Shown one piece after another: positions 61,142 through 64,000 of a DNA stretch of 64,000 bases (its first letter is position 1; the number at the start of each line of letters is the position of its first letter). Under the pieces are notes generated by a model. The model searched no databases. It saw only the letters and a list, made by a program, of their open reading frames with translations, and was not told the DNA's origin. Both the position numbers and the translations under genes were made by a program. This DNA is from Argyresthia goedartella (Eukaryota > Arthropoda > Insecta > Lepidoptera > Argyresthiidae), in NCBI GenBank assembly GCA_949825045.1, contig OX463806.1, forward strand, positions 44,230,208-44,294,207, written 5' to 3'.

Positions 61142-62095
61142 CGGATATCTCCTAGTTGCTTATGTTGAAGTTGAAGAAGATCAGATTCTTTGGAATGGAA
61201 TTGTTGAACACATCATAAACGGGTATCATAGAAGCGGCCGACTGCCATCTCTACGATCAGTAGCTTCGAGAACATAGTCCTAGGATACGCTACACATGAG
61301 TTCATATAGGACTGATTGCCCTTGGCAAAGTTCCAGTCATTGCGACCACCATTGTTGCTGGTATCCAAGCGGCCGGATCGCTGGCAAGCGCCTCGCGCAT
61401 GCAACACGGGCACAATGACGTCGAGAGGCGGGTGGCAGGCGTCGGTGCGTGGCACCAGGCTGCCAGACACGGAAGCGCGCACAGTTACATCGCCCGGCAG
61501 CAACACCACATCAAGCACGCCACCATGTGCATTCATCACCTCATTCGTCTCATACAGACCACAAACACTAAGAAAATAGCAGTAGTAGTTGGCAACCAAA
61601 GCAGTTGCACTATTAATATTTAGATCACCCATGATGATAACTGAGGTTGCGGTCAATTTGGCCATGTTTTCCTCAGTTTTCGTGAACCAGCCAAGATACT
61701 GTGCGTCCTTTTCAGCTTGTGTGATTGCCTTCCTGTTTCTCCGCATGCTGGGGTCTATATTTACCACGCAGACTGTGTACTGGGCACCATCTCGTGAGAA
61801 TGATGCCCACAGATCCTCACCTTGCTCGGTCTCGAGGTCGCGGCGTCGGCGAAGTGCGATGCCAGGGCGGGCGGCGAGCAGTAGTCCTCCGCACGCAGTG
61901 GCGCGGTCACGGCGTAGCATGCTCTAGCCCTCCTCCGTCCCCTCGGTATCTCCGAGAGATGGGTCCCGGAAGGTCTCTGTGGCAGCAACCAGATGGTTAT
62001 CCAGCACCAGCAGGTTTTGACGGCAGTAATCGAGTCTGGTTTTAACACCTCGAACATTCTGGTATACAATTTCCAAAACCTTGTTGCCCGGGTCA
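60961..62095 (-). mobile_element. LINE A: endonuclease part of a non-LTR element
   Basis: Minus strand: IVYQNVRGVKTRLDYCRQNL (endonuclease start, 62.06 kb), a frame break, then 61920-61213 with VNIDPSM, VIIMGDLNINSA and ACHPPLDVIVP, and then the post-endonuclease WFTGDIVKDL block. The rest of its RT was not found, so it is truncated at the LINE B insertion or beyond. Confidence 0.7.
61213..61920 (-). pseudogene. LINE A endonuclease domain
   Basis: 235 codons. GDLN and the HPPL element of the active site are visible (ACHPPLD in place of the usual SDHxPL). The amino-terminal part continues upstream in another frame. Confidence 0.7.
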
Positions 62096-63398
62096 GGGGT
62101 ATATTGATACCGAAAAATAATTAGAATGGTGCCTTATTTCTCGCTCCTTGGACCAGCCGGGGGTGGCAACGCTTTGCGGTTATTTCAGCGCATATGAAAC
62201 ACAGCAAATTGTGTATCAAAATTATGCAAGGGAAAAATAAAACTAATCGCCCCTGAGGAGGGCGTAACTTTATAAAACAACACCCTGTCTATTACAACTC
62301 ACACAAGCGCACTTGTCCTCTCGGACAGCACACAAGCACACCGGCTGATATCGCCTAAGCAATAGCCTAAGGACCTAAGTCCTTAGCTCCGTAGCCGCGG
62401 CAATGTGCTAGCCTCGTGTCACGCAGAATGGGGTATTGAACAACTAATAAAATAAATATTAATAATAATAGCTTGGACACTATTTACACACATTGATCTA
62501 GCCCCAAACTAGGATTCCCTGTTTCTTGGGTACTAGACAACGATACACATACGTATATAGATAAATATTACACTTAGATAGATAATCAACCTTGACTAGG
62601 ATACAAACATCCGTTCTCATCAAACGAATATTTGGCCCCTCCGGGACTCCTGGCTTCGTAGACTGGGTCACTGCCGACTCGGCCATTCGGGTCGTCTGGT
62701 CAAATGTGGGCGCTACAGTGCCTCTGATACCCCGTTCGGGAAAGTTCGTGGTACGATCTGGAACTATCTCAGCCAGCCCTGTTTCGCGAAACCATGCGAT
62801 AAGGACCTAGCCCAGATACATACTTAACTACAAACCACGCGAGCGTCAGAATGGCTGGTCGGCAGTAGCGTCTGGCTCTTGAGAGTTTATTGAAGAATTG
62901 CTATCTAATGGCACCTAATCTCAAAACCTCATTGCAGATTTGGTGTAACTGGAGGCAGGCACGCCAACACATTGGAGGTTAATTTTCTAGGGTCAAGTGA
63001 ATTTGAAAGATCACGTGACGTGTCTTTGGACTTATTGAACGAAACTCATTGCCTCCAACTACGCCAGTGTCTCCAAGCGGGATCAAGGGCGGGAATGTGC
63101 CATTACAACTATTTGTCCTGGTATAAAGTAAATAGCAACACTTTCCCGTGGCGTCGCAAAACATTGTATTGCTCATCTAAATCGTGCAGGTGTTAGCTAG
63201 AACCAATAATGGTACTGGCTTTTGATTATTGAACCGATGTATTTATTATTACAAAGCTATTACTTAAAGGTTTATGTTTAAACGATTAACAAAAACGCAC
63301 CTATTTTACTACCAATAAATTCGAAATGACTGCCAGAATGGATAAATGTCCACCAAATTGTGTTTGGATAAATGATCACAACTTCTTTTTATGTTTTG
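62096..63398. other. Unassigned sequence
   Basis: A palindrome-like CCTAAGGACCTAAGTCCTTAG near 62362-62386. No SCAP exon or recognisable domain found. Confidence 0.4.
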
Positions 63399-63530
63399 TG
63401 TACATAAGTTTATGTTTCAAGTATTTTTGTTGTTCTTACATGTTAAACCTAACACGAAGGATAAAGGGGTCTTCGCTTCGCTCACCCCCTTGACCCTTCA
63501 CCTAAGCTACCGCAGTATTTTGCCCTGATA
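63399..63530 (+). repeat. Hairpin module repeat
   Basis: TTGTTCTTACATGTT...CCTAACACGAAGGATAAAGG, a GC-rich hairpin (AAGGGGT / ACCCCCTT), and CACCTAAGCTACCGCAGTAT. Close copy at 46745-46880. Confidence 0.65.
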
Positions 63531-64000
63531 TTTTTTGCAACTTTTGGTGTTCATTTATCCATTTTGGTAGGATAAAAAATATATTTTGGTGATCATTATA
63601 TTTGTTGCCTTACTTAAATGATAGAAGTTATCAATTTGGTAGCAGTTATTAGCAATATGCAGGTTGAGATATTCTCGTGCGTTGTGCCGTGTAAAGATGA
63701 TATAAATTTTGTCCAAGCATCCCGATGTCAGGCTGGCTGGTCAGAAAAAAAGGTGATTCCTTGATATGTATCATAAGTAGCAATTTTTGACGATAGGTTT
63801 CCCGATACGCTATTTATTTGGGTCGATTTTTGCCGTGCGGCAAGTCATCAGTCGCATCGACCAGCAAAATGGAATCTCTCTAATTTACACGCATCGGTAA
63901 AAATCGCAGGTGACTTGGTCATTTTAATCAAAATGTCGACAAGAGAAGTAGCACTGATTACCCCCTTAAGCCCTGATGACGCCAGAAGGTGTCATTTTCC
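63531..64000. other. Unassigned sequence
   Basis: AT-rich; nothing recognised. Confidence 0.4.

Overview
The window is a piece of an insect nuclear genome, most likely a moth or butterfly (Lepidoptera). It contains one host gene, on the + strand, whose introns are packed with transposable elements. The gene is SCAP, the SREBP cleavage-activating protein. I traced 18 exons from 2897 to 54310. Their splice phases join into one open frame of about 1,088 codons. The exons cover the first luminal region, the sterol-sensing domain, the later luminal loop, the last membrane span and the first part of the cytosolic WD40 region. The amino-terminal exon and the last WD40 repeats were not found; they should lie before and after the window. 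Lepidoptera is inferred from the insect-type SCAP, a DD37D mariner, and MITE and LINE families that look moth-like.

Layout. From 1 to 13.3 kb, SCAP exons alternate with MITEs, a 5'-truncated LINE (6.5-8.6 kb), a 31-bp satellite (8.9-9.3 kb) and a probable SINE. From 13.3 to 25.7 kb, a 12.4-kb intron holds a defective BEL/Pao element with an env gene (Pao1), a LINE inserted in its gag, and another deleted LINE. From 25.9 to 36.3 kb, the intron holds an 8.6-kb Ty3/gypsy element with gag, pol and env, inserted into an hAT-like coding remnant; its LTRs differ at one base and it is flanked by a 4-bp target duplication. From 36.4 to 45.2 kb, the intron holds a second BEL/Pao element with env (Pao2; 216-bp LTRs, 5-bp target duplication) and a complete but broken mariner ending 43 bp before the next exon. 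From 45.2 to 54.3 kb come the WD40 exons with MITEs and transposase remnants. From 54.3 to 64 kb no SCAP exon was seen; there is a large inverted repeat, a piggyBac-like tail and two nested LINE fragments split by a MITE.

How it fits together. SCAP escorts SREBP from the ER to the Golgi; the window gives its membrane domain and the start of its SREBP-binding domain. The three LTR elements, from two superfamilies, all carry a baculovirus-F-like envelope gene with a basic cleavage site followed by a similar hydrophobic segment. The two Pao copies have lost large parts of pol, yet the reading frame toward env is kept across each loss.
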